From contig BRYA01000480.1 of assembly GCA_030267965.1 (NCBI GenBank), positions 1,067-64,217 of the forward strand: a DNA stretch of 63,151 nt. The letters run 5' to 3'. The notes beneath the pieces are model-generated. The model made no database searches and was not told the origin of the DNA. It saw only the letters and a program-made list of their open reading frames with translations. Positions 1 to 11,221 of the stretch are shown one piece after another. The translations under genes were made by a program, and so were the position numbers. Origin of the DNA: Triparma columacea (taxonomy: Eukaryota > Sar > Bolidophyceae > Parmales > Triparmaceae). Numbering within the stretch: the stretch's first letter is position 1; each line of letters starts with the position of its first letter.

Positions 1-39
1 CCCCCCCCCCAAATCCCCTACCCAACACTTCCCCTCCAG

Positions 40-2334
40 TCTTCCTCCGCGACTGACATTGACACCGAGTGGGCTGGTGACTCCGTCCAGGCCTCTGCTG
101 CCGAGTACGTCCCCTCCCAGTTCCAGGGTTACGACGACACCTCTGGATACGACGCCTCTGGCTACGGCGCCGTGAACAACGGCTACGGCGTTCCCCAGGT
201 TGGGGGCTCCTTCCAGCCCCAGGTAGTCAACGCCGCCCAGCCCCAGGGAGTCTTCTACATGGCCGTCAACGTGGGCGGGCAGCAGGTCCTCCAGCCGGTC
301 CAGCTCGTGCAGCTTCCCAACGGCCAGATGGCCACGGTCCTCGCGAACCCCCCCGCCATGCAGGACGGCGGGATCGGGGGCCTTGGCATGGGGTACGACC
401 CCAGCTTCGGCGCAGAGTTTGACGACGGGACCGGCCGCCGCAAGAAGGGACAGAGGTCGGACGATATCCTCAAGCGCGACCTCGGAACCCTTGAAACCAC
501 TCCCGCTGACCTAGCTCTGGACAGCCAGGAGTCCGACCTCCACGCTCTCTATGGGAGCACCAGGCGGCCCGCCCTTAAGGACCTCCTCGGGAACGTCTGC
601 AGGCTCAGCAAGGACCAGGTCGGATGCAGGCTCCTCCAGCAGGCTCTCGACGAGGACGGTAGTGAGGCAGCGACCGCCATCTTCAAGGAGGGACTGGCGT
701 TCATGTCGGAAATCATGGTCGACCCCTTCGGGAACTACCTGTTCCAGAAAATTCTAGAGAAGGTAAGTGAGCGAGCAAGAGACAGCAGAGAGCTGTTTGT
801 TTGGCTGCTGCAACCCCCCCTCCATATAATAACTAACCCTTTCTTTGCTTCTCCCACAGTGCTCTGACGCTGAGCGCCTCACCATCATTCGCACCGTCGC
901 GCCCAAGCTCGTCCAAAGCGCCCTCAATCTCCACGGTACCCGCTCAGTCCAAAAGGTGGTCGAGATGTGCTCCTTCGACGCCAACGCCGCCACGGCCGTC
1001 ACCAAGTCCCTCGCCCCCCAGGCCGCCCGTCTCTGCATCGACGCCAACGGCAACCACGTGATCCAGCGTGTCCTCCAGCGCCTGCCCCACCAACACGCCC
1101 GCTTCGTGTTCGATGCCGTCGCGGCTAGCGTCAGCGAGGTCGCCAGGCACCGCCACGGGTGCTGCGTGATCCAGCGCTGCCTGGATTCCCCAAAGAGCAC
1201 GGCCAGGAGCAACCTGGTGGCCAAGATTGTGGAGAAGGCCCTCGAGCTCATGCAGGACGCCTACGGGAACTACGTGGTGCAGTACGTGCTAGATGTGTGC
1301 AGCGACGAAGAAGCACACGCAGTGTGCCAGAGCGTAGGTGAGGAGGGGCGAGGGTTTCAAATGGAGCGAGTTACAACAAGAGGGAGGAAGGAAATCAAAG
1401 CTGCATCTCACACATACATTCCACATCCCCAACCCACCCGTTCGTCACTACTCTCTCAGCCGGCCGGGTCAGCATGCTTGCCATCCAGAAGTTCAGCAGC
1501 AACGTCATGGAAAAGTGCCTCGAAAAAGCCAACGACAAGACCCAGGAGCTCTACCTCAGGGAGGTCAGCCACCCCGAGAAGGTCAAGGACCTTATGGCCG
1601 ACCCCTTTGGTAACTACGTCGTCCAGAGGGCCCTCGCGGTCGCGACTCACGCCCAGGCTGTCAGGCTCGTCGAGTCCATGAGGCCCCACCTTAGCGGCAT
1701 GAGGAACACGGCCGGCGGGAGGAGGATCGTTGCCAAGATCTGCCGCAGGTTCCCCAACTTCAACTCCGAGCTCCAGCCCTCGAGCAAGGAGCACTACAAC
1801 AACCAGCAGCACTACGGCAACCAGGGGGGCTACGGAGGCCACGGGAACCACCACAGGGACCCTTACCACACCGGTGGTGGAGGTGGTGGTGGACCTTACC
1901 ACACCGGAGGTGGAGGTGGGGGAGGCCACCACAACAACTACCGCGGAGGCGGAGGCCACCACAACAATTACCGCCACAACAACTACAACGGCGGGAGGGG
2001 AGGACATCGGGGAGGTGGTCGAGGAGGCAGGGGAGGAGGAGGAGGTGGAGGAGGGGGTGGAGGAGGAGGTGGTTCCGGTGGTGGAGGAGGCGGAGGAGGT
2101 GGTGGAGGAGGAGGGGGAGGAGGAGGAGGAGGAGCTGGAGGGCCTCACAACCCTCACTCCGGATCCGAGGCAGGAGGCGCTCCCACCGGTGGAGCCCAAA
2201 CCAACCAGCAGCCGGCAGGATCCAACGGCACGGCCACCCCAGTAGCAGCCAAGGAAGCAACCCCGGCAGCGACCACGGCAACGGCTAAGCAGACAACCAC
2301 CGAAGCCAACAGCAGCAACGGGGAAGACAACTGA
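40..2334 (+). CDS. Pumilio-family (PUF) RNA-binding protein, 5' partial
   Basis: Sequence-specific RNA-binding protein that normally binds mRNA 3' UTRs and represses or localises them in the cytoplasm. Exons 40-762, 860-1337 and 1460-2334 join in frame; a C-rich tract and CAG at 37-39 look like an acceptor, so at least one upstream exon lies outside the window. Eight PUF repeats are readable from their recognition triplets: R1 CR..Q, R2 NY..Q, R3 TR..Q, R4 NH..Q, R5 CC..Q, R6 NY..Q, R7 SN..E, R8 NY..Q. This is nearly the human PUM1 set; only R5 departs clearly (Cys where Arg stacks). Repeat 7 is split by the second intron. Downstream of R8 is a His/Asn/Gly tail with a very long GGN-encoded poly-Gly run (about 2000-2150), typical of low-complexity tails of RNA-binding proteins. 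The family call is firm; function by analogy. Confidence 0.93.
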
Positions 2335-2985
2335 GTGAGAGTTTGAACGGTGTTAAAAAGGGTAAAGGGGAGAAGAAGAGGGTGAAGAGGAAAGCCACCA
2401 CCAACCTTGACAAGTTAGTTGCCCAACCCCCCCCACACACACACCACAAAAAAAACACCCGCGCAAAAACCCGGCGGCTTCTCCAAGAAGGAAGGTTTCG
2501 GGGGAAAAATACATAGAGGAGGGGGGTGGGGGGAAGACACTGTGGAGGGAAGAAGGAAACGAGAAGGGGACGAGACTGGAATTCCCTTTTTGTTTTGTGA
2601 AGAAATGTCGGAGGAGGATGGTCTAAACTTTTAGGGTTGGGGAGGGGGGGGAGATGGGGGATGTGGGTATAATGGTGTTGTAAAGAGGAGGTCGTCTCGA
2701 GACCGTGATGAGAGAGAGAGGGGGGGGAGAGGGGTTTTGTTATACTGAGCAATGTTGTTTTGCACGAGAGGGGATAGATTAGTGACGAGAGAGGGGGTAC
2801 TATAAATTAAGAGGAGAGAAGAATGGATCTCAAGAAAAATACGGGGAAGTAGTTTTTCAATGTTTGTTTTTTCGCATGAGTGCAGTTCACACAAGATGTT
2901 GTTAGTTAGGTTATTCGTGTTTCTCTAAACAAAAAACGTCAGTCTCCGGAAGTATTTGTGTTTGGGCGTCCTTGCTCCCTCAAAT
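2335..2985. other. Convergent 3' flank, no gene seen
   Basis: The 651 bases between the Pumilio stop and the eIF5A stop have no coding reading frame that I can support. They contain G-rich and A-rich runs and presumably hold both 3' UTRs. The small reading frames here are low-complexity. Confidence 0.6.
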
Positions 2986-3465
2986 TTAGTCGACCTTCTT
3001 GTAGGCGATGATCTCCTCCATTCCCATAGCAGTCTGAACGGTGACGACGACCTGGTTGTCTCCGTCAGCCCAGCAGTCGCGGATCTCCTGGGCGAGGGTG
3101 TCGGGGTACGTGGGGAGCTTGATGTCCTCCTTGGAGTCGCCGGCGTCGTTGAAGAGGGAGACGAAATCCTCGTCGTCAATGTTCATAAGGTCCCACTCCT
3201 CCTTCTTAACAATGGGGACGGTGGTTCCGTGGGTGGAGGGGACCATGTCCATGATCTTCTTCCCGTTGAAGATGTCGACGGTCTCGAAGTTGCACTTAGC
3301 GTGTCCGTGCTTCCCGGTCTTTGAGACGGAGATGGAGAGGACCTTGCAAGGGCGACCCTTGATGTTCATGTAGCCGCCCTTCTTGACCTGACCGGCCTCC
3401 ATGGGGATCTCGAGGGAGGCTCCGGCGTCGGCGTTCTCAATGGCATACTCGTTGTCGTCAGACAT
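2986..3465 (-). CDS. Translation factor eIF5A
   Basis: Cytoplasmic elongation factor that relieves ribosome stalling, for example at polyproline. The 159-residue intronless product has the usual family length. The hypusination loop SKTGKHGHAK is intact, with the modified lysine at position 52, followed by the C-terminal OB-fold (DNQVVVTVQTAMGMEEI). The start has an acidic N-terminus typical of the family. It converges with the Pumilio gene and diverges from the HflX gene. Deoxyhypusine synthase and hydroxylase are expected elsewhere in the genome. Nothing is missing or odd. Confidence 0.97.
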   Translation of the reverse strand: MSDDNEYAIENADAGASLEIPMEAGQVKKGGYMNIKGRPCKVLSISVSKTGKHGHAKCNFETVDIFNGKKIMDMVPSTHGTTVPIVKKEEWDLMNIDDEDFVSLFNDAGDSKEDIKLPTYPDTLAQEIRDCWADGDNQVVVTVQTAMGMEEIIAYKKVD

Positions 3466-3827
3466 GATTCAGAAAAAGAAAGGGGTGGGGGAAACTGGGG
3501 GGGAGGGAAGACCACGACAACGTTAGGGGGGATGGTTTGGGTAAGAGGAGGGGAATATTGCGATATTGAAGAGCGTAACGTGAGAAAATGTGAAGATATA
3601 AGATACCAAGGGGTCGATAAGAGCGTTGGATGCATCAGGAGGGTAAATTTTGAAAACCACGAACACGGATGGCCGCGAGTGGTCGAGAGCTAATTGCCTC
3701 AAAGTGTCATATTTGGGGATAATTAGAGTGTGGGGGGGTGTAGACATAGGTTGCTATCTTTGACAATCATACAATTGTCCGATAAAACGAGAAGAAGGGG
3801 GTCAACTCACTGTTTTTATAAGACAGG
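3466..3827. promoter_or_regulatory. Divergent intergenic region, eIF5A / HflX
   Basis: A 362-base interval between the two start codons of divergent genes. It should hold both promoters and 5' UTRs. I see G-runs next to the eIF5A start but no element I can name. Confidence 0.4.
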
Positions 3828-5946
3828 GTGACATCTCAAAGCGAGCGGACAAACAGAGGCCAAAAAAGGAGCATATTTGCCAATATGCTGTTTATGCTGT
3901 TTATGGCTTTAATAGCCACTCAAGTTGATTGTTTGTTACCAAGTACTATATATTCTCATCAATGGAAAGGAAGAGGCGGAAGATGTATCATAAAGAGGAG
4001 AAATGGACACACCCCAGTAGCGATGCAAGCTGACTTACAAGAGAGTGAAAAGGAGAGTGACAAGGATATGATAGACCTATTTGAGAGAGAAGACCGTCTC
4101 ATGGACGTAGGGAATATACAAATGGAACCATGTATACTTGTTGGTGTAGAGGATTTGAGCTATCACAGACTTTCAGGAGAAGAGAAGGTAAGGAGTCGGC
4201 AAATGAAAACTATTGGAACATGAAAGTATGGTACATGGGAGTATGGAAATGGGAATATCTGCTGGACACTCAGTGAAGCAAGCCGTGGTATGTTGTTCGT
4301 ATTTTGTGATTGTGAATTTTGTTCCTAACCATCCATCCACCATCCACCATCCACCATCCACCCCCCCCCTCCCATCCCTCACCCACCACCCTACCCAACC
4401 CCTCCCCCCCCCCCTTTATAGTTCTCCCTTGACTTGGAGAATCAGTTTTCCCTCGACGAGTCCCTCTCCGAGATGCGTGAGCTCACCACAACAGCCGGTC
4501 TCAAGATAATCGAGGAGGTTACCCAGCGCTTGAATGAGCCAAACCCTCGTACGTACATAGGCACTGGTAAGACTAAGGAGATTGCAGCTGTGTGCGAGAG
4601 GACGGGGGTTTGCACAGTGGTCTTTGACGCTGAGTTGAGCCCCAGGCAGCTCAAGGTGAGGCAACAGGGTGGGGGCAGGGAAAGAGGAATGGCTCCTAAC
4701 AAGGAACGACCGCTATTGTAGAACAACCTCTGACGTGGAAAGAACCTCTTATCACGATTTACTCATCTGTTCGCTTCGCCCCCCTCACACTTTCCCCTAA
4801 CCCTCAATCCCCTTGCAGCACCTGGAAAACGTATTCGGGGAGACCAAGGGCTTCAGGTATGCGGACTCAGAGAGTGCCATAAAGGTAATAGATAGAACCG
4901 CTTTGATCCTTGACATTTTCGCCCAGCACGCCAAGACGAAGGAGGGTCAGCTGCAGGTCGAGCTAGCCCTTCACACATACAGGGCCCCCCGTCTCACCAA
5001 GCTCTGGTCGCATTTGGAGAGGCAGAGCGGTGCCGGGGGTGTCGGCCTAAGGGGTCCGGGGGAGAGGCAGCTTGAGATCGACAAGCGCCTCCTTCGGGAC
5101 AAGATAAACGGTCTAAAGAAGCAGATAAACGAGGTCCAAAAGCAGCGCGACCTCCACCGAAGAGGTAGGGACAACCTGGGCCTACCGGTTGTCGCGCTTG
5201 TCGGGTACACGAACGCGGGGAAAAGCACGATGCTTAACCACCTAACCAAAGCAGGCGTAATGGCCGAGGACATCCTCTTCGCCACCTTAGACCCTACCAC
5301 ACGAAGGGTGAAGCTACCGGGGCTAAAGACTCACCCAGAGGTCCTGTTAACAGACACTGTGGGATTCATACAGAAACTACCGACGCAACTCGTGGCAGCG
5401 TTCAGAGCGACACTTGAGGAAGTTAAGTCCGCGGATATACTCGTACATGTTATGGACGCATCTAACCCTATATGGCGGAAGCAGGAGGCAGCTGTTATGG
5501 AAGTCCTATCCGATATCGGGTGCGGAGATAAACCGATACTTAAGGTATTCAATAAGATCGACCTCGTAGAGGACGGTACTAAGGTCGTTAGGGACGGGGC
5601 TGCTCTTATGGGTGGTAACGTTGTCGCGGTAAGCAGCAAAACTGGGGAGGGGATGACGGACTTTGTAGCGAGCATGGAAAGAACCATGGAAGGACTGCTT
5701 GTGCCGATTGAGGTCGTCATACCGTATAGTAGGGGGGAGGAAATCAACCTTATACACGAGGTTGGGGCGGTGGACTTTGTGGATTATATTGAAGAGGGGA
5801 CGATGATTTATGGGAAGGTTCCGTTGGCACTTGCTAATAGACTCAAGGAGTTTGAGGTTGGGGGTGCGGGGGTTGAGGAAGTTGAGGAGGAGAAGGGGGG
5901 GGAAACTGAGGAGGAGTATTGGAAGAGGGTGGCGAAGAAAAGGTAG
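3828..5946 (+). CDS. HflX-type GTPase with hydrophobic leader
   Basis: Ribosome-associated GTPase of the HflX family, which in bacteria splits stalled ribosomes. Exons 3828-4187, 4422-4655 and 4819-5946 join in phase 0 and give 573 residues. The HflX N-terminal domain ([30 protein letters not shown]) and the basic coiled linker ([14 protein letters not shown]) precede the G domain: G1 GYTNAGKST at about 327, DPTTRR, G3 DTVGF, G4 NKID, G5 SSKTGEG. The N-terminus carries a hydrophobic stretch ([16 protein letters not shown]) after a short basic segment, then a basic Ser/Arg/Lys-rich stretch. This could be a bipartite signal plus transit peptide for a secondary plastid; that is inference. Both introns have CTAAC before a C-rich acceptor. 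Its stop lies 42 bases from the stop of the convergent sulfotransferase. Confidence 0.92.
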
Positions 5947-5988
5947 CAGTAGTAGAGTTACTTGTTGTTGTCTAAAAGAGGAAATTAT

Positions 5989-7131
5989 TCACTTCAGCTT
6001 GTACGTATCGATGTAATCGCTCAGCCTCTCCTCGACCACCTTTCCCGATATTCCCAGGTCCTCCAACGATGGGTTGTCGTACCCTCTCTTCGCCTTGTAA
6101 GCCTTGTGGTTATCGTTGTCGGCTACGAGTGCCTTCTCGAAATGTTCAGACATGGGCAGCTTGAACTTCTCGTATATCGACCTCACGGTGTCCTCCTGGC
6201 TTGCGATGTAAGTCTTGAAAGGCACGAGGACCTTGTTGTCCCCCCTGTCCTTCTCGTCCTTCCCAAAGAACTTGAGCTCCGCGGCAGTGAAGAGATCCCA
6301 GAACTTAAGGTGGGAGTCCACTGCGCTGAGAACGCTCAAGTTCCAACCGGCCGCCATTACCTTGCTCGCCGCCTGAGCGAGCGCGTACCAAGATACGAAG
6401 GTGTCCTTTGGGTTCCTGACAGTTCCGACGAACTTGGCATTGGGGATGTTTCTCTCAAGAATGAACATGAACTCGATTAGGTGGCTCTTGCTAAGCAGCT
6501 CGCGACCATCGCCGCGGCGGTAGAGGACTTTCTGGATAGAGCGGAGGTAGAACATGTACGACTTATCCTGCTCTCCTTTCGAGTAGCTCGCCGTCTGCTG
6601 TCCAGACGATATCCAGGCCTCGGAATCTGGGAACATGGTACAAATGTACCAGCCGGTTAAGTGCCAAGCGGCGAGGAGGACGTCGTCCTCCTCGGCCTCG
6701 TAGTATGCCATCGGGTGACGAGCCATGCACTCCTCCCCCAAGACTTTCTGGAATTTTTTCTCGATACCATCGATTATCGCAGTACCAAACTTCTTGTCTA
6801 TCCACTCCAGACCGTCTAGAAGGAAATGAATGGTAAGGAAAGGGAAGGCGAGCTCGACGAAACGGGGTGAACAATAACGGTCGCTGTCGAGGCTCAAAGC
6901 ACGGTGGAGCGAAGTTGAACCAGTGCGGAAACCACCAACCAGGAACACTGGGTTCTTCAACTGCGGGAATTCGGAGGGTTATTAATATGGAATAATAGTT
7001 TAGCGATAGGGGGGGGCGGTACCTACCTCGATATCACGGTAACGAGGGAAGAATATGTCATCAAGGGTCCACAGGGCAACCCAAATGGGGGACATTATGA
7101 GGAACATGAGGGCACGGAAGATTAAAAACAT
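5989..7131 (-). CDS. Sulfotransferase-family protein, membrane-anchored
   Basis: Likely PAPS-dependent sulfotransferase of the Sulfotransfer_3-like group. Exon 1 is 7131-7027 (35 codons, hydrophobic MFLIFRALMFLIMSPIWVAL, a probable signal anchor). Exon 2 is 6960-5989, after a 66-nt intron with GTAGGT donor and CCCGCAG acceptor. Joined length is 358 residues. The 5'-phosphosulfate loop reads GGFRTGSTSLH at about residues 44-54. The 3'-phosphate site resembles KFVGTVRNPKDTFVSWY. The frame of exon 2 alone would start at TTG, so the true start must come from exon 1. A Golgi type II location is the expected topology for this family. The acceptor substrate cannot be inferred. Confidence 0.85.
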
Positions 7132-7596
7132 ACGATTTTTAAGGGGGAACTACCAGTGTGCGGGATGGATGGGTAAAATGAGGTGTGTGAGTGACGAATA
7201 AGGGAAATAATTCTATAAAGAAAAGGTATCGGCACGCACCTTGGAGGGACCTTGTGAGAGCAGGGCCTGGAATCGATATTTCCAACTTGATAGGGGGGGG
7301 ATAGGAAGAAGCGGATGGTCTGTCGACGACAGGCGAGCGCCCAGGACGAAGATAGCTATGTATTTCACGAGTCCCATGAGAAAGAAATTGGTCCCTCAAC
7401 AATTTGCTGACAATCTTCACCTCTTTGACATTGTTCGATCGCCCTATTTTTCACAACAGGTCTCTTCATATTCACGAGTGCCACACTCTTTACTGCAAGC
7501 CTCAACTCGATTGTAATCAAAAAAGCTCCCTCCATCACTCGGTCCCATTTCAACTTTCTCCCCAATTCCAACCTCCTTACACCCCAAAACCGTCAA
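7132..7596. promoter_or_regulatory. Divergent intergenic region, sulfotransferase / E2
   Basis: 465 bases between divergent starts. A C/T-rich stretch precedes the ATG at 7597 (about 7540-7590), plausibly a 5' UTR. No gene or named element is visible. Confidence 0.35.
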
Positions 7597-10500
7597 ATGT
7601 CAGATTCTGAGGACGACTATGAATATCACTACTCTGATGATGATTCAGATGCCTCCATGGATACAGGAGAAGGCCAAAAATCCTCAGGATCACTAGTCCC
7701 GGCACAGGCTGACATTGACTTTGCCAGAGAAAAGGTGCGTTCGACGGCAAGGCCGTGGTTGCATTTTCCGGTGGTGTTTGGGTCCCCTGTTCCCCCACTC
7801 ACCCTTCCTGAACCCCCCCCCCCACCTCCATCTCCAGCGTTTCCTTCGTGAATCCCCAAAGAGTCAGAAACCCTGGGTGGGTTTCTGCATCAGCGTCCTC
7901 CGCATCGTATCCGCCGGCAACAGTGCCCAGAAGGAGGCCTGGTTCGACGCGTTCCAAACCTCTCCCTCCTCAACCTCCACCACCACCACCACCACAACCA
8001 CCACCACCACCTCCACCACCAACACCACCTCACCCATCTCCTCCAAGTCTCCAGGAGGTGCAATCACTCCCTCAAAGACGCTAGCAAATTCCTATGTGAT
8101 GGCCGACTACGATGTACCCAACTTGAATGAGCTAACACTGACGCTGATCGACGGCAGAGATGAGGTCAGGGGGGTCATCAAACTCACTGTCCCCTGGCCT
8201 GATATCAAGGATGTCAACACGGAGTCGGAACACACCTCCATGAACCTCCACGGTGCCGATCTTCCCTCAACAACCTCCCCAGACTCTGTCGTTTACGTCC
8301 AGAAGCGCGCCAAGAAGGCTTCCATAAATTTCTCAGAAGTCGCCTCACTCAAGGTCCTAACTAGCCCTTGGAAAGGTTCTGTCGTCGCCATTAAGTCCCC
8401 GACCCACAAGCATTATTACGCCAGCGAGACTGCGACCGCCACAGCCACGACCAACATGACATGGAAAATGATATACTACGAAGGCGACAAGATCATGACA
8501 GTCAAGAGCACGAGCGGTTGTCCCATGGATATCCTAGCACAGACTGATGGAGAGATCAGGTTCGTGGAGTCTGTAAAGGTCGGATCAGTCTTCTCAGTGG
8601 GCGACAAGATAGGGGACGTCGAAGTTGTTTACTTTAAGGAGAACCACCTTGTGAATACCAATAAAAAGGCGCAGCTTGAGAAGAAGAAGAGGGATGAGAA
8701 AGCCAAGGCTAGGCTTGCTGAGGAGCGGATGATTTATCCGACCGTGCCACCGAAGGTTGAGGTGAGTGAAGGGGAGAGGGGGGGGCGAGGGGGGGCAACA
8801 ACAACAAATGATTGCCGCCCCTGCCTACGAGAGTTGTTCTGTTCTAATCCACCTCGCCCCCCCCCCCGCGCGCCTACCCACCCATCCTCCCAGTGGCTCG
8901 GTCCTCGACTGCCCTTCTCTGACATGGTCCGTGTCATGTTCCTCCCCTCACTACAGCCCGATCGCTGGAACCTCTGCACTGACCTCTCCCTTACCCTGAA
9001 GAAAATCTTCAAGATCATTCTCTGCAGCACTGTCGTCGACCCAGTCCTCACCTGGTCGAGGGGTGAGGAGCTCCTTCTCAAGCTTGTTAAGCTCTCCAAG
9101 ATCTATGAAAGCGGGGACGACTTGGATGAGGGCGGTTCCGATCACAAGCTGGCGAGCTATGGTGTCAGCAAGACGTTCGCTCTAGCCGACGGGGTTGGAG
9201 ACGACGCCCATGCCGTCATCACGAAGCAGCTCCATGGGCTGACGACCAAGAAGCAGAAGCTGGTGGACGGACATGAGGGGGGAACCAAGGCACAGAGGGG
9301 ATTCGCCAAGGGCACGGGTTACTCAGGGAACCCAAGGAGCGGAGAGAGCGAAGGGAAGGAGCAGGTCGTCAAGGGGAGCCAGCAGCTTGCGCTGGAACTA
9401 CTATGGGAACTTTTCGAGGAGAAGGTAAGAGGGCGAGAAGGGGGTGATATAATACCCCCATAAAAACGACGACGACGAAAACGACCAGCTGTTGTTCTAG
9501 TTCTAACCCTCCTCCTATCCCCCCTCCCCCTCTCCTTCAGGTCAGGACGGAAATAACCTCGGAGTGCCTTCTGTCGTCGGTGCTTCCAACTTTTTGCCTC
9601 AACAAACTCCAGGAGGCCAGTTGGATAACGTTCGAGAAGGACGCGAGCAAGTACATGTTCGTCTTGCTCTGGGGGGGAGAGCTCTTCAAGAGGCTCGAAG
9701 CTGAGGTGGCAAGCGAGGCGGCAAATAGGGGGGGGAAGAAAGTTACAAAGGCACAGCTCAACAAGGCACTGGCAGGAAGGCTCCTGCCGATCCACGCCCA
9801 TATACTAAAGATGGACGAGGAGTGGGGAAAGATAACTGGGTACAGTAGTAGGTCGACGAAGAAGGGGACTTGGGACCAGTGGTTGAAGGATGTCTGGGAA
9901 AAGAAGGAAGAGGACTTCACGAGTGACGACCTTAGGAAACTGCTGGGCTGCGTTGCCGCAATGATTAAGGGGGGGATAGGGGTCAACTGGAAGAAGCTCG
10001 GGAAGGAAGAGGAGAGGGGAGAGAAGGGAGAGGGGGAGGATAACCCACAAGAGACACCTGACACGGGGAAACACTACAAGAGCCAATTGGCACCCATGCA
10101 CATCGATACGGTGGAAAGGTTTACGCAGCATATCTTCCTGGGTGACAAGATCGGGACGAGGGATAAGAAGCAGCAGAAGCGCTTAGTTATGGAGTTCAAG
10201 AGGTGAGTAGGAGAGGGGGGGGGATATTAGGGTTTGTGTTTCCGATAAAGAGATATCTTACAAGCGCTAACCCCCCTACTCACCAAACTCGCACACCCGC
10301 CTTAGTTTCGCCACCATGCTCCCTCTCGAGCTTCACGGCGCCATCTTCGTCCGCTGGTCTGAATCTCAAACGAACCTCTTCAAGATCCTCATCGTTGCAC
10401 CCGCCGACACCCCCTACGGCGGCGGCTGCTTCGTCTTCGACGTATGCATCCCCCCAGAATACCCCAAGGTCCCACCCAAGTGCATCCTAGCGACGACCGG

Positions 10501-10975
10501 GGGAGGGAGGTGGAGGTTCAACCCCAACCTCTACGACTCTGGGAAAGTCTGCTTGAGCTTGCTCGGGACATGGCAGGGGGAACCTTGGGACGAGAAAGTC
10601 TCCAATCTTAACCAGCTTTTCATGTCAATCTACGGCCTAATATTCGTCGAGGAGCCCTACTTCAACGAGCCGGGCTACCAGGGTCAGAGGGGGTCGGCTG
10701 AAGGTGACCTTCAGAACGCCAAGTACAACTCTGAGCAGAATTACAAGAGCATCGAGATCGCCATGCTCGATCAGCTCAAGGTCTTAGACCCGTGCTTCGG
10801 GGACGTCGCCAAGATGCACTTCAAGATACGGAGAGACGACGTCCTGGAGAGGTGTGAGAAGTGGAAGAATGATCTGGGGAAGGTCAAAGGGAAGGCACTG
10901 AGGGTTCCGAGTGACGTGAAACAATGGGACCTTTTAATTGGCAAGTTGAAGAAGGCAATTGACAGTTTGGAGTGA
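7597..10975 (+). CDS. BIRC6-like large ubiquitin-conjugating enzyme (E2)
   Basis: E2 enzyme that should carry ubiquitin on a cysteine thioester. Five exons, 7597-7734, 7838-8761, 8957-9424, 9541-10202 and 10306-10975, join in frame to 953 residues. The C-terminal UBC domain begins about residue 735 (LPLELHGAIFVRW) and matches the BIRC6/BRUCE type: LIVAPADTPYGGGCFVFDV, FNPNLYDSGKVCLSLLGTW with the active Cys near 813, then EEPYFNEPGYQGQRG. The N-terminus is acidic (SDSEDDYEYHYSDDDSD). Around residues 250-300 is a segment resembling a lipoyl-like beta fold (CPMDILAQTDGEIRF...VKVGSVFSVGDKIGDVEV) without a modifiable lysine, followed by a KKKRDEKAKARLAEER helix. No BIR repeat or WD domain is present, so it is far smaller than animal BIRC6. 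The 195-nt intron 8762-8956 is a multiple of three with no stop, so naive reading runs through it. Confidence 0.82.
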
Positions 10976-11221
10976 AGGGGGGGGTGGAGGAGGGGGGTGG
11001 AGGAGGGGGGAAGGTCAAGAATGACGATGATGTGGGAATCAAGGATGATGTTGTTGAGGGATATGATATTGTTTGAAAATATACGTGGTATTAAATCTTT
11101 TTGATTGATATGCATTTTGATTGAATCAAGTGAGCGATCAACAGACTTGACTGATTAACCCTATCGATGTAGATCACCAACCCTAACCTAACCCTTTCTT
11201 TTCATTTGTATGTGCAGGAAA
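10976..11221. other. Convergent 3' flank, no gene seen
   Basis: 246 bases between the E2 stop and the stop of the first U-box gene. It starts with a G-rich tandem-like stretch (GGGGTGGAGGAG units, about 10977-11010). The last about 25 bases belong to the duplicated unit shared with 12564 onward. Confidence 0.4.

Noticed and set aside
1456..2281. Several frames opposite or alongside the Pumilio Gly tail
   Set aside because: GGN repeats are open in most frames; only the frame joined to the PUF repeats is meaningful.
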